In this document: in pieces, positions 1 to 11,216 of the stretch
Layout of the letters: each line of letters starts with the position of its first letter
Position numbering within the stretch: the stretch's first letter is position 1
DNA from: Zavarzinia compransoris
GTDB lineage: Bacteria > Pseudomonadota > Alphaproteobacteria > Zavarziniales > Zavarziniaceae
NCBI RefSeq assembly: GCF_003173055.1
Contig: NZ_QGLF01000002.1
Span: 434,322 to 498,321 of the forward strand
Reading direction: 5' to 3'
DNA: 64,000 nucleotides
Notes under the pieces: model-generated
Database searches by the model: none
What the model was told of the DNA's origin: nothing
Seen by the model: only the letters and a program-made list of their open reading frames with translations
Made by a program: the position numbers and the translations under genes

Positions 1-364
1 CGGCGGCCATATCGACCTCTCCGTCCTCGGCGCCATGCAGGTCGCCGCCAACGGCGATCTCGCCAACTGGATGATCCCGGGCAAGATGGTCAAGGGCATG
101 GGCGGCGCCATGGATCTCGTCGCCGGGGTCAAGAAAGTCGTCGTCGTCATGGAACATGTCGCCGGCGGCAAGTCCAAGCTGCTCAAGGCTTGCGACCTGC
201 CCCTCACCGGCACCAGGGTGGTCGATCTCGTCATCACCGATCTCGGCGTCTTCAAGGTCGACAAGACCGGCGGCTCCGGCCTCACCCTCATCGAACTCGC
301 AGACGGCGTCTCCCTCGAGGAAATCACCGGGAAGACCGACGCGGAATTCGATACCGCGCTCTGA
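1..364 (+). CDS. 3-oxoacid CoA-transferase, subunit B (3' part)
   Basis: This is the C-terminal part of a family I CoA-transferase beta subunit (ScoB/AtoA type), which moves CoA from succinyl-CoA or acetyl-CoA to a 3-oxoacid. The reading frame is open to the left edge, so the start and the catalytic glutamate region lie outside the window. The visible part begins [14 protein letters not shown] and includes [18 protein letters not shown], both typical of subunit B. The alpha-subunit gene is presumably upstream. A strong hairpin follows the stop codon. The exact acyl substrate cannot be told from this fragment. Confidence 0.88.
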   Translation, partial: GGHIDLSVLGAMQVAANGDLANWMIPGKMVKGMGGAMDLVAGVKKVVVVMEHVAGGKSKLLKACDLPLTGTRVVDLVITDLGVFKVDKTGGSGLTLIELADGVSLEEITGKTDAEFDTAL

Positions 365-372
365 AGGCCTTG

Positions 373-400
373 CCTCTCCCGGCCTGCCGGCCGGGAGAGG
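373..400. terminator. Bidirectional hairpin between convergent genes
   Basis: A perfect 12 bp stem (CCTCTCCCGGCC with GGCCGGGAGAGG) and a 4-base loop lie between the CoA-transferase gene and the convergent serB. There is no clear T tract on either side, so its terminator role is inferred from position and stability. Confidence 0.6.
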
Positions 401-405
401 TCGAT

Positions 406-1305
406 TCAGGCGATGAAGTCGGCCTTGCGGTAGCCCTGGAAATAAAGCAGGGCGGTGAGGTCGCCGACATTGACCCGGGCCCGCGCCGCGGCGGCCACTT
501 TGGGCTTGGCGTGGAAGGCGACGCCGAGGCCGGCGGCTTCGATCATCGGCAGGTCGTTGGCGCCGTCGCCCACCGCCAGGCTCTGCTCCGGCCGCAGGCC
601 GAGGCGGGCGGAGAGGGCGCGCAGCGACTCGAGCTTGGCGCTGGCGCCGACGATCGGTTCCGCCACCGTGCCGGTCAGCGCCCCGCCGGCGACATGCAGG
701 ATATTGGCGCGGTTCTCGTGAAAGCCGAGATGGGCCGCCACGCGCGCCGTGAAGAAGGTGAAGCCGCCCGAGACCAGGGCGCAATGGGCGCCGTTCGCGG
801 CCATGGTCTGCACCAGGGCGCGGGCGCCGGGGGTGAAGCGCACCCGTTCGTCGAAACAGGTTTGCAGCACGCCTTCGGACAGGCCCTTGAGGCGGGCGAC
901 GCGCTCGCGGAGCGCGGTCTCGAAATCCAGCTCGCCGCGCATGGCGCGTTCGGTGACGGCGGCGATTTCCGCCTTCAGCCCGGCGAAATCCGCCAGTTCG
1001 TCGATGCATTCGACCGTGATCATGGTCGAATCCATATCGGCGATCAGGAGTTGCCGGGCCCGCCCCGCCACCGCCTGCGCCAGGCGGTCGACGGCAAGGC
1101 CGCTCAGGGCGATATCGGCGATCGCCTCGGCTGCAAGCGGCGCGATGCCGTCGAAGGGCAGGTCCGCCGCCTCGCCCGGGGCCAGCCAGTCGGCTTCTCC
1201 GACCGCGGCGCCCGCCTGTTGCAGGGCGAGGGCGAGATCGGCAAGGGCGGCGTCATCGATCGGGCCCTGTGCAGGGTTGCCGATCACGGTCAGGACGTGG
1301 TTCAT
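406..1305 (-). CDS. serB: Phosphoserine phosphatase SerB
   Basis: SerB dephosphorylates O-phosphoserine in the last step of serine synthesis and belongs to the cytoplasmic HAD superfamily. The 299-residue product has the nucleophile motif DMDST at residues 90-94, a SGGFTFFT motif II, and GDGANDLPM as the C-terminal metal-binding motif. The N-terminal 80 residues are a less conserved regulatory-type domain. I chose the ATG at 1305 (MNHVLTVIG). A longer frame up to 1428 would overlap the divergent miaA gene and adds non-conserved sequence. Only 28 bp separate the two starts, so each promoter must lie partly inside the other gene or be very compact. Confidence 0.93.
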   Translation of the reverse strand: MNHVLTVIGNPAQGPIDDAALADLALALQQAGAAVGEADWLAPGEAADLPFDGIAPLAAEAIADIALSGLAVDRLAQAVAGRARQLLIADMDSTMITVECIDELADFAGLKAEIAAVTERAMRGELDFETALRERVARLKGLSEGVLQTCFDERVRFTPGARALVQTMAANGAHCALVSGGFTFFTARVAAHLGFHENRANILHVAGGALTGTVAEPIVGASAKLESLRALSARLGLRPEQSLAVGDGANDLPMIEAAGLGVAFHAKPKVAAAARARVNVGDLTALLYFQGYRKADFIA

Positions 1306-1333
1306 CGGGATCGCATCAATCAGGAGTTCACCG

Positions 1334-2278
1334 TTGCGCGCCACCGTACTGATCGCCGGCCCGACCGCAAGCGGCAAGTCGGGTCTTGCCCTGGCGCTGG
1401 CCCGGCATTTCGGCGGCGTGGTGATCAATGCGGATTCGATGCAGGTCTATGGCCGGCTGCGCATCCTGACCGCGCGCCCCGATGCGGCGGCGGAAGCCGC
1501 GGCGCCCCACCGGCTCTACGGCGTGCTGGCGCCGGACGAGGTCTGTTCCGCCGCGCGCTGGGCCTCGATGGCGCGGGCGGAAATTGCCGCCGCCCATGAG
1601 GCGGGCCGGCTGGCGGTCGTCGTCGGCGGCACCGGGCTTTATTTCCATGCCCTGACCGAGGGCCTGTCGGACCTGCCCGCGGTCGATCCCGCGGTCCGCC
1701 AGGGGCTGGCGGCGGAACTCGCGGCCCTGGGGGCGCCGGCCCTGCATGCGCGGCTGGCCGGCATCGACCCGGCGCTGGCTGCGCGTCTCAAGCCCGGCGA
1801 TTCCCAGCGCATCCTGCGCGGCCTCGAAATTCATGCCGGCACCGGGCGGCCGTTGTCCTCCTGGCAGGCGGCAACGGCGGGGGACGCGCCGGACATCGGC
1901 CTCGTCGCCCGCTATGTGGTGGCACCGCCCCGGCCCCTGCTGCTGCAACGGATCCGACTTCGCCTTGAACAGATGGCGGCGGAAGGTGCTATAGAGGAGG
2001 CGCGGGCGGTCGCCGCCCTCGGCCTCGATGCCCTGGCCCCGGCGGCCAAGGCGATCGGGCTGCGGCCCTTCGCCGCCCATGCCGCCGGCGAGATCCCGCT
2101 CGCCGCCGCGATCGAGCGGGCCGAGATCGAGACCCGGCAATATGCCAAGCGGCAGATGACCTGGGCGCGCGGGCGCATGGCGGATTGGGATTGGTTGGGC
2201 GGCGCGCAAGAAACGGAAAGAATTATCGGTGAAATCGAACGGAAAATTCGGGAACCGGGGTTGACGACGCAATCTTGA
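1334..2278 (+). CDS. miaA: tRNA dimethylallyltransferase MiaA
   Basis: MiaA transfers a dimethylallyl group to N6 of A37 in tRNAs that read UNN codons. The 314-residue protein has the P-loop GPTASGKS at 9-16, the DSMQVY motif at 34-39 and a GGTGLY motif near residue 98. The C-terminal part carries the KRQMTWAR tRNA-binding segment. No ATG lies near the P-loop. The TTG at 1334 has AGGAG seven bases upstream, so a TTG start is well supported. The gene is divergent from serB and is followed by a hairpin with a TTTT tract before ilvB. Confidence 0.92.
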   Translation: MRATVLIAGPTASGKSGLALALARHFGGVVINADSMQVYGRLRILTARPDAAAEAAAPHRLYGVLAPDEVCSAARWASMARAEIAAAHEAGRLAVVVGGTGLYFHALTEGLSDLPAVDPAVRQGLAAELAALGAPALHARLAGIDPALAARLKPGDSQRILRGLEIHAGTGRPLSSWQAATAGDAPDIGLVARYVVAPPRPLLLQRIRLRLEQMAAEGAIEEARAVAALGLDALAPAAKAIGLRPFAAHAAGEIPLAAAIERAEIETRQYAKRQMTWARGRMADWDWLGGAQETERIIGEIERKIREPGLTTQS

Positions 2279-2296
2279 ACGATTAGGTTGCCGGCT

Positions 2297-2318
2297 CCGC
2301 GCGTTCCCGCGCGGTTTT
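2297..2318 (+). terminator. Rho-independent terminator after miaA
   Basis: A 7 bp stem (CCGCGCG/CGCGCGG) with the loop TTCC is followed by TTTT. It lies 18 bp after the miaA stop and 58 bp before ilvB. An attenuator role for ilv is possible, but I see no Ile/Leu/Val-rich leader peptide. Confidence 0.65.
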
Positions 2319-2375
2319 GCCGTTTATGGGCCGCCCAAGGGGGCGTCGCCCCGCCGAGAAGAAGGTGCAAGTGTC

Positions 2376-4136
<1,761 letters not shown>

Positions 4137-4148
4137 GCGCCCCTTGAC

Positions 4149-4188
4149 GCCGCGCGCCCCGGCCTTCCGCCGGGGGGCGACGCGCGGC
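4149..4188 (+). other. Hairpin between ilvB and ilvH
   Basis: An 8 bp outer stem (GCCGCGCG/CGCGCGGC) and a 7 bp inner stem (CCCCGGC/GCCGGGG), with a bulge on the 3' side, fill the gap after ilvB. It is followed by an A-rich stretch rather than T residues. It is more likely an mRNA-stability or partial attenuation structure than a full terminator. Confidence 0.5.
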
Positions 4189-4254
4189 GCAAAAATTTCC
4201 CAACCGACGATTTTCGAGCTATAAGCCCCGCCAACCGGGGACAACGAGGGCGAA

Positions 4255-5807
<1,553 letters not shown>

Positions 5808-5830
5808 CCGGGCGCAAGCTCGGGCGAAAG

Positions 5831-5866
5831 GGGCCGCCGGCGCGATCCGGCGGCCCTTTTTCGTTT
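5831..5866 (+). terminator. Rho-independent terminator after ilvC
   Basis: A perfect 10 bp stem (GGGCCGCCGG/CCGGCGGCCC) with a 6-base loop is followed directly by TTTTTCGTTTT. It ends the ilv operon. Confidence 0.92.
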
Positions 5867-5951
5867 TCCTTGCCTTCCCTGTGACGGCGGTCGCAGTACG
5901 CCGGCGGGCAGGGGCTAGAGTGGCCCGCGCCTTCTCGCAGCGGGGACCATC

Positions 5952-6491
5952 ATGGCCGTCATCGAATACCGCGTGCCCAGCTTCAACATGTATGCCCTGC
6001 CGCAGGACAGCCAGGTGACCTGCTGGGCCGCCTGCGCCGCCTCGGCCCGCGCCTGCAAGGAACGCCGGGCCTATACCGAGGAAACCGCGCTGCCCGAGCA
6101 GTACCGGGCGTGGTACAGCCAGCCCCGGGCGCTGCGCTTCGACGATATCTCGGCCGTCTACCGGACCATGGGCATGCAGGCGGGGCGGATCGACCTGTCG
6201 TCGCGGCCGGCGCTGGCGACCTTCATCCGGGCCCATGCGCCGGTCATCGTCGGCAGCGCCATCGTGAATGACCAGGGGCAGCACGTCTCCTATCACGTGC
6301 GCCTGATCAACGGCTATTGGGGCGATCCGGAGGCGAGCAACGAGGATGCCTTCCAGGTCCGCATCTACGATCCCTGGCCGCCCCAGGGCTTCGGCTTCGA
6401 GACCAATTTCCTGTTCAGCCATTTCCGCTACCAGATGACCATGCGCTCCGGCCGCGTGCCCGAGAACATCGGCCGCATCTGGTATTTCTAA
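5952..6491 (+). CDS. Papain-like cysteine protease-fold protein
   Basis: The 179-residue protein has a papain-like layout: Q21-VT-C24-WAA near the N terminus, H115 in SYHVRLINGYW, and an acidic partner D140 in YDPWPP. The order Gln, CWAA, His, then a DPW segment resembles C39/C70-like (AvrRpt2-type) bacterial proteases. I see no signal peptide or membrane segment, so it is either cytoplasmic or exported by another route. It stands alone between the ilv terminator and a convergent TonB receptor gene. The substrate is unknown. The fold assignment rests on motif order only. Confidence 0.6.
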   Translation: MAVIEYRVPSFNMYALPQDSQVTCWAACAASARACKERRAYTEETALPEQYRAWYSQPRALRFDDISAVYRTMGMQAGRIDLSSRPALATFIRAHAPVIVGSAIVNDQGQHVSYHVRLINGYWGDPEASNEDAFQVRIYDPWPPQGFGFETNFLFSHFRYQMTMRSGRVPENIGRIWYF

Positions 6492-6497
6492 GACGGC

Positions 6498-6527
6498 GGC
6501 GGCGCCGGAATCGCTTCCGGCGCCGCC
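6498..6527. terminator. Bidirectional terminator hairpin
   Basis: A perfect 13 bp stem (GGCGGCGCCGGAA/TTCCGGCGCCGCC) with the loop TCGC lies between the convergent protease and TonB receptor genes. T tracts are weak on both sides. Confidence 0.7.
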
Positions 6528-6548
6528 TTCAAGCAGGTTCCGAGGGGA

Positions 6549-8882
6549 TCAGAACTCGTAGTCGACCGTCAGGGTCACCTGGCGGCCGTCGCCCTTGTAG
6601 ACGAAGGCGCCCGAGCGATAGGCGGCGAGGTAGTAATCCTCGTCGAACAGGTTGTTCACATTCAGCCGGGCATTGAAGTTCCGGTTGATGCGATAGGTCG
6701 CGAAGAGATCGTAGACGGTGTAATCCGGCACGACCCGGGCGTTGACCGCCGCCGTATCCGGCTGGCCGACCGAACGCTCGCCCTCGTATTTCACCGCGCC
6801 GCCGACGGCCAGGGCATCGGTCACATGGTAGCGGAGTTGGGCCGAGGCCGAGACGTCGGCGAAATTGGCCAGGCCCCAGCCGACATTGGCGGCGGTCGCC
6901 GACTTGGTGACTTCCGAGCGCATGATGGCGATACCGGCCTGGGCTTCGAGGCCCGGCAGGATCTCGCCGGTCAGGCCGAGCTCGACGCCGCGGACTTCAT
7001 TCTCGCCGGTGTTGAAGGTGCCGAGCGAGGCGTAGTCGGCGCCTTCCATGACGTCGGTCTTCCTGACCTGGAAGGCCGCGGCGGTCAGCAGCAGCTTTTC
7101 ATCGAAAATGTTCCACTTGGTGCCGATTTCGATGACGGTGGAACGTTCCGGCTTGGCGCCGCCGATCGAACCGTTGAACGTCACCGTGCCGCCGTAGCCG
7201 CTGCTGGTGCCGACGTCCGATTCGCCGCCGTTGATGTCTGCGGCGGTGCCCACCGTCGCATAGACGATGCCGCCGGGGGCAACGTCATAGGTAACACCGA
7301 GGAAGCCGTTCCAGAGCGTGTCCTCGACGCTGCCGTAATCGGTAACGGCACCAGTGCCGTTGTTGCGGGTCTTCAGGTTGTAGTCGTAGCGGTCGACGCG
7401 GCCGCCGAGGAAGACGGACAGGTCGTCGGTGACGTCGATCGTGTCCATCAGCGAGATGCCGATGGTCTTCACGCCCCAGTCGCTGTCCCAGCCGCTGCGG
7501 TCGACCCGGCGGCCGAGCAGCGAGTTCAGGTTGCCGACATAGCTGCCGTCCGGGTTGTTGGCGCAATGGGCGTTCAGCGCGCCGGCACCGGCGGTGCTGC
7601 GGCAGTTGAACGCGCCGGTATTGGTCGAAGTGTAGACGCCGTTGATCACCGAGTGGTCGGTATATTCGATGCTGACGACGAACTGGTTGGTCAGGCCGGC
7701 CAGCTTGGTGTCGTAGAACAGGTTGGTCTGGTTGGCGAAATAGGCCACTTCCTGCCAGCCGTTGTGGAAGCTGAGCGAGCGCGACTGGAAGGGGGTGCCC
7801 GCCGCCGTGTAACGGGTGGCGGCATTGGCGCCCATGCCGGTGACGGCATAGTCGTTGTCCGACGTGCCGTGGCGGGTGAGGTTGGTCAGGCGCAGCGATT
7901 CGTTGAAGCGGTAACGCGCCCGCAGCGTCATCGTGTCGACGTCGGAAGTCTGGAAGTCGCCGTCCTGGGCATAGGCCGGCGGCAGCACGACATTGCCGCT
8001 GGAAACCAGCAGGCCGCCCAGGTCCGGGTTTTCGTCGGCGCGCAGGCCGTAATAGTCGACGGTGATGTCGAAATCGTCGGTGAAGGCGAGGAAGCCGGAC
8101 AGCGCCAGGCCGTAACGCTCGCGTTCCGCCGGATCGCGGTCGGGCACGCCCTCATAGGCATAGAGGACGTTGGCGCGGATGGCGAAGCCTTCGCCGAAGG
8201 TCTGGTTGGCGTCGACGGTCACGCGGGTGTGGTCGTCGGTGCCATAGGCGGTCGAGATCGTGGCGAAGTTGAAGGCGGGGTTCGCCTGCTTGGTCACCGC
8301 GTTGATCTGGCCGCCGGCGGAACCGCGGCCGGCGAAGGTCGAATCCGGACCCTTGGAGATTTCCAGCTGTTCGATCGCGAAACTCTCGCGCGTGGTCATG
8401 CCGGGGTCGCGCAGGCCGTCGACGAAGACGTCGGAACGGGCTTCCTGGCCGCGGATGATGTAGCGGTCGCCGAAGGCATTGCCGTTCTCGCCGGTGCCGA
8501 CGGTGATGCCGGGCTGGGCGTCCAGGATGTCGCGGAGGTCGGTGTAACCCGATTCGGCGATCGCTTCCTTGGTGATGACCTCGATGGTCTTCGGCGTCTC
8601 CGCCAGCGGCCGGACCAGGCGCTCGTCGCCCGAGGTGCGGGCCTTGTAGGGCACGCCCGGCTGCGCGTTCGGGTTCGGCTCGCCCTGGACGTCGACCGTC
8701 GGCAGGGTTTCGGTCTCGGTTTCGGCCGGGGTCGCCGCCTGCTGGCCGAGCGCCAGGGCAGGGGCGAACATCAGGGCGGAGACGCCGAGCGCAAGGCCGG
8801 CCTTCAGGTTCGGGGTGCGCGCCTGTGCGGTTTCGAGCCGCAGGCTTGCGGGCTTCCTGGTGTTACGGGTGGCGTTGGTCAT
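6549..8882 (-). CDS. TonB-dependent siderophore receptor
   Basis: This outer-membrane receptor imports ferric siderophore, probably of the catecholate type (Fiu-like), using TonB energy. The product has 777 residues. A signal peptide is visible (hydrophobic GLALGVSALMFAPALALG ending before QQAATP). A TonB-box-like stretch (LPTVDVQGE), a plug domain with RDILDAQPGITVGTGENG and YIIRGQEARSDVFVDGLRD, and a beta-barrel ending in LTVDYEF follow. I chose the ATG at 8882 because AGGGA precedes it; an ATG 42 bases upstream has no such site. The neighbouring PiuC-type and PepSY-like genes support a role in iron acquisition. The siderophore itself cannot be predicted. Confidence 0.9.
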   Translation of the reverse strand: MTNATRNTRKPASLRLETAQARTPNLKAGLALGVSALMFAPALALGQQAATPAETETETLPTVDVQGEPNPNAQPGVPYKARTSGDERLVRPLAETPKTIEVITKEAIAESGYTDLRDILDAQPGITVGTGENGNAFGDRYIIRGQEARSDVFVDGLRDPGMTTRESFAIEQLEISKGPDSTFAGRGSAGGQINAVTKQANPAFNFATISTAYGTDDHTRVTVDANQTFGEGFAIRANVLYAYEGVPDRDPAERERYGLALSGFLAFTDDFDITVDYYGLRADENPDLGGLLVSSGNVVLPPAYAQDGDFQTSDVDTMTLRARYRFNESLRLTNLTRHGTSDNDYAVTGMGANAATRYTAAGTPFQSRSLSFHNGWQEVAYFANQTNLFYDTKLAGLTNQFVVSIEYTDHSVINGVYTSTNTGAFNCRSTAGAGALNAHCANNPDGSYVGNLNSLLGRRVDRSGWDSDWGVKTIGISLMDTIDVTDDLSVFLGGRVDRYDYNLKTRNNGTGAVTDYGSVEDTLWNGFLGVTYDVAPGGIVYATVGTAADINGGESDVGTSSGYGGTVTFNGSIGGAKPERSTVIEIGTKWNIFDEKLLLTAAAFQVRKTDVMEGADYASLGTFNTGENEVRGVELGLTGEILPGLEAQAGIAIMRSEVTKSATAANVGWGLANFADVSASAQLRYHVTDALAVGGAVKYEGERSVGQPDTAAVNARVVPDYTVYDLFATYRINRNFNARLNVNNLFDEDYYLAAYRSGAFVYKGDGRQVTLTVDYEF

Positions 8883-8929
8883 CTGTCCCTCAACAGCGTT
8901 GGTCCTATCGAGGCGCAAAGCCATGCCGT

Positions 8930-8991
8930 CGCCGGAAACCGTTCGGTTCCGGCGTCTTCAGGGCCCCCGCCCTCAGCCTCGGGGCACCCTG
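8930..8991 (-). other. Structured 5' leader of the TonB receptor gene
   Basis: On the minus strand the leader holds two strong hairpins. One (8959-8991) pairs CAGGG with CCCTG around an inner GCCCCG/CGGGGC stem. The other (8930-8954) pairs CGCCGGAACCG with CGGTTTCCGGCG. A third GC-rich inverted repeat lies at 9012-9038. It could be an unrecognised regulatory leader. No known riboswitch consensus fits well. The divergent 458 bp gap 8883-9340 holds this leader and the promoters, and no gene. Confidence 0.4.
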
Positions 8992-9084
8992 TCATCGGCA
9001 ATGTTTCGACAGCCCGCCGGCTCCCCCGCCGGGCGGGCAACGGAACCCGCTGCTGCGGGCCTTGCGCGTCTCGGTGGGCAAGCT

Positions 9085-9112
9085 AATGAAAATGCGACTT
9101 CCTCTCAATTTG
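9085..9112 (-). promoter_or_regulatory. Candidate promoter with iron-type operator for the TonB receptor
   Basis: On the minus strand TTGAGA and TAGCTT are separated by 17 bases, giving a plausible sigma-70 promoter. The spacer is AT-rich (GCATTTTCATTA) with partial resemblance to Fur-type sites. Transcription would produce a leader of about 200 nt. Confidence 0.4.
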
Positions 9113-9287
9113 TTTTGCTGATTGCGCCGGCGGCGGCGGCCGGCCCCCGCCGGCCCGCGGAATTTCCCTTTCGGCCGGCAAGCCCTTGCCCTAAAACAGC
9201 AATTAAGAACGAGACGCAAACGCGATATCGGGCCGGCGCCCGGAAACCGGGGCGGCTCGAACGAGACAAAATTTAAGAAAGCAAGGG

Positions 9288-9309
9288 ATTGTGGCGAAAA
9301 TGACACAAT
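9288..9309. promoter_or_regulatory. Inverted repeat upstream of the PiuC-type gene
   Basis: ATTGTG-N10-CACAAT is a perfect 6 bp inverted repeat centred about 42 bp before the dioxygenase start. Its position fits a repressor operator. The cognate regulator is unknown. Confidence 0.4.
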
Positions 9310-9340
9310 TCGGACGGTGCCCGGGGCAGGGGCGGTGCCC

Positions 9341-10024
9341 ATGCTGATCGCCATCGACAAGGTCCTGACGGTGGACGAGGTCGCCGGCTTTCGCCGCGAT
9401 CTCGCCGCCGCGGCGTGGCAGGACGGGGCGCTGACCTCGGGCACGCTGGCCCGCCACCGCAAGCGCAACCAGCAGCTCGACGAGGCGGATCCCCTGGCCC
9501 GGCGCCTGGGGCATCACATCCTGCGCCTGCTCGGCCATCATCCGCTGTTCGTCTCGGCGGCCTTGCCGGCCCGGATCTATCCGCCGAAATTCAACCGCTA
9601 TGCCGACGAGGGCACCTATGGCGCCCATGTCGACAGTGCGATCATGCGCGTGCCCGGCACCGACGTGGTGGTGCGCAGCGATCTTTCGGCGACCCTGTTC
9701 CTGTCCGATCCCGACAGCTACGACGGCGGCGAACTGGAGATCGAGGGGCAATTCGGCGTTCAGGCGGTGAAGCTCGAGGCCGGGGACATGATTCTCTACC
9801 CCTCGACCAGCCTGCACCGGGTGACCCCGGTGACCCGGGGCGAGCGCCTCGCCGCCTTCTTCTGGATCGAAAGCCTGGTCGCCGACGAGGGGCAGCGCGG
9901 CCTGCTGTTCGATCTCGACCAGGCGATCCAGGGCCTGACCTCCAAGGCGGGGCCGGAGGACGGCCATCTCCTGGCCCTGACCGGCGTCTATCACAACCTG
10001 TTGCGGCGCTGGGCCATCACCTGA
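9341..10024 (+). CDS. Fe(II)/2-oxoglutarate dioxygenase, PiuC/YbiX family
   Basis: This 227-residue protein matches the PKHX-type hydroxylase family (YbiX, PiuC), which is found beside TonB siderophore receptors and is often iron-regulated. The iron ligands are visible: H96 and D98 in [10 protein letters not shown], and H159 in STSLHRV. R169 in TRGERL would bind 2-oxoglutarate. The start ATG has AGGGG eight bases upstream. The gene is divergent from the TonB receptor and 66 bp upstream of a PepSY-like gene. The substrate of the family is not settled. Confidence 0.86.
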   Translation: MLIAIDKVLTVDEVAGFRRDLAAAAWQDGALTSGTLARHRKRNQQLDEADPLARRLGHHILRLLGHHPLFVSAALPARIYPPKFNRYADEGTYGAHVDSAIMRVPGTDVVVRSDLSATLFLSDPDSYDGGELEIEGQFGVQAVKLEAGDMILYPSTSLHRVTPVTRGERLAAFFWIESLVADEGQRGLLFDLDQAIQGLTSKAGPEDGHLLALTGVYHNLLRRWAIT

Positions 10025-10039
10025 AGGCGGGCTTGAGTT

Positions 10040-10058
10040 GAGAATGACAATCATATAC
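10040..10058 (+). promoter_or_regulatory. Fur-box-like site
   Basis: GAGAATGACAATCATATAC matches the classic 19 bp Fur consensus at 14 positions by eye. It lies 32 bp before the start of the PepSY-like gene, which points to iron-repressed expression of that gene. Confidence 0.6.
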
Positions 10059-10090
10059 ACCTGCCGCCCGGAAAACGAAGGGAAGCGATC

Positions 10091-10372
10091 ATGTCCTTGG
10101 CGCGATTGACGCTTGGGGTTCTGGCCGGCGTTCTGCTGGCGGGCCAGGCCGGCACGGCCCTGGCCAGCGGCAATGTGTCCTGCAGCGAGCCGAAGGAACA
10201 ATGGCGCCCGCGGGTCGAACTGCAGCGCGAACTGAAGGCCAAGGGCTGGGCCGTGCGCAAGTTCGTCGTCTACAACGGCTGCTACGAGATCTATGGTTTC
10301 GACGAGCAGGACAAGCAGGTCGAGGCTTTCTTCAATCCCCGCACCTTCGAGCGCGTCTACCCGGCCCCCTGA
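10091..10372 (+). CDS. Secreted PepSY-like small protein
   Basis: The 93-residue product has a clear signal peptide (residues 1-25, ending ALASG). The short mature domain contains two cysteines and the segment LKAKGWAVRKFVVYNGCYEIYGFDEQDKQVEAFFNPRTFERV. This resembles the PepSY_2 domain of small periplasmic proteins found beside siderophore receptors. It likely acts in the periplasm in iron uptake, but the molecular role of these proteins is unclear. A Fur-box-like site lies just upstream. The assignment to PepSY_2 is by pattern. Confidence 0.68.
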   Translation: MSLARLTLGVLAGVLLAGQAGTALASGNVSCSEPKEQWRPRVELQRELKAKGWAVRKFVVYNGCYEIYGFDEQDKQVEAFFNPRTFERVYPAP

Positions 10373-10555
10373 GGGCGCGGGGCAGAAATTCCGACTCCCG
10401 GCTTGCAAGATCGGGCATTTGGGGTCATTTATTGGCCATGCACCTGCGCAAGCCGCAGGTACAGAACTCATCAAGACGCGGAAGGACTGTGGTGCATAGG
10501 GCCGGCACGGCCCATATGGCATGGATGGTCCCCGCGTAGCGAACGGAGACTCTAC
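10373..10555 (+). other. infC leader region
   Basis: These 183 bp hold no gene that I can support. They contain a 7 bp hairpin (ACCTGCG/CGCAGGT, 10442-10460). A GGAGA ribosome site at 10545-10549 sits six bases before the ATA start of infC. The infC promoter must lie here or further upstream. Confidence 0.5.
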
Positions 10556-11095
10556 ATAGCCCGCCCACCTTTTCCCCAGGCCGTGCCCGACAAGGGCGGT
10601 CCGCGCATCAATGACCAGATCACCGTCCCCCGCGTCCGCCTGATCGACGAGACCGGCGAGAACCGCGGTGTCGTGACCTTCGCCGAGGCCCTGCATCTGG
10701 CCGATATCGCCGGTGTCGACCTGGTCGAGATTTCGCCCAACGCCGATCCGCCGGTGTGCAAGCTGCTCGACTACGGCAAGTACAAATACGAGGCCCAGAA
10801 GAAGGCCGCCGAAGCGCGCAAGAACCAGAAGGTCATCGAGATCAAGGAGATCAAGATGCGCCCCGGTATCGACCAGCACGACTATGACGTCAAGATGCGC
10901 TCGATCCGCAAGTTCTTCGAAGAGGGCGACAAGGTGAAGGTGACGCTGCGTTTCCGCGGCCGCGAACTGGCGCACCAGGACCTCGGTATGAAAGTCCTGC
11001 TGCGCGTGCGCGACGAGACCGAGGAAATCGCCAAGGTCGAACAGATGCCCAAGATGGAAGGGCGTCAGATGACCATGGTCATCGCCCCGAAGTAA
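10556..11095 (+). CDS. infC: Translation initiation factor IF-3
   Basis: IF-3 binds the 30S subunit, prevents premature 50S joining and checks start codons. The 179-residue product has the N-domain start [17 protein letters not shown], the linker [18 protein letters not shown] and the C-domain [15 protein letters not shown]. No ATG, GTG or TTG is suitably placed. ATA at 10556 (ATA GCC CGC CCA) has GGAGA six bases upstream, and the product from there has the normal family length. infC genes are known for rare start codons that allow autoregulation by IF-3, so an ATA start is the best reading. A strong terminator follows. Confidence 0.93.
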   Translation: MARPPFPQAVPDKGGPRINDQITVPRVRLIDETGENRGVVTFAEALHLADIAGVDLVEISPNADPPVCKLLDYGKYKYEAQKKAAEARKNQKVIEIKEIKMRPGIDQHDYDVKMRSIRKFFEEGDKVKVTLRFRGRELAHQDLGMKVLLRVRDETEEIAKVEQMPKMEGRQMTMVIAPK

Positions 11096-11118
11096 GCCCG
11101 GCGCCCGCCCGGTTTCCG

Positions 11119-11156
11119 AACCCCCGCAGCCGCAAGCCTGCGGGGGTTTGTTTTTG
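11119..11156 (+). terminator. Rho-independent terminator after infC
   Basis: An 11 bp stem (AACCCCCGCAG/CTGCGGGGGTT) is followed by TGTTTTTG, 23 bp after the infC stop codon. Confidence 0.9.
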
Positions 11157-11216
11157 CCTGTTTTGCGTTGACAGGAGGCCGGCCGCGGCCATCGTAAACG
11201 CCTGTGCCGGGGAACC

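Noticed and set aside
1306-1428. Longer SerB start at 1428
   Set aside because: It would overlap the P-loop region of the divergent miaA gene and adds residues not seen in the family.
4149-4188. Terminator between ilvB and ilvH
   Set aside because: The stem is strong but it is followed by AAAAA rather than T residues, and ilvH belongs to the same unit.
8930-8991. TPP or cobalamin riboswitch upstream of the TonB receptor
   Set aside because: GGTGCCCCGAGGCTGAG looks like part of either consensus, but the conserved 3' elements (TPP: ACC..GAACCTGA; cobalamin: B12 box) are missing.
6825-9086. 753-codon frame opposite the TonB receptor
   Set aside because: It shows no recognisable domain and runs through the promoter and leader region of the receptor gene.
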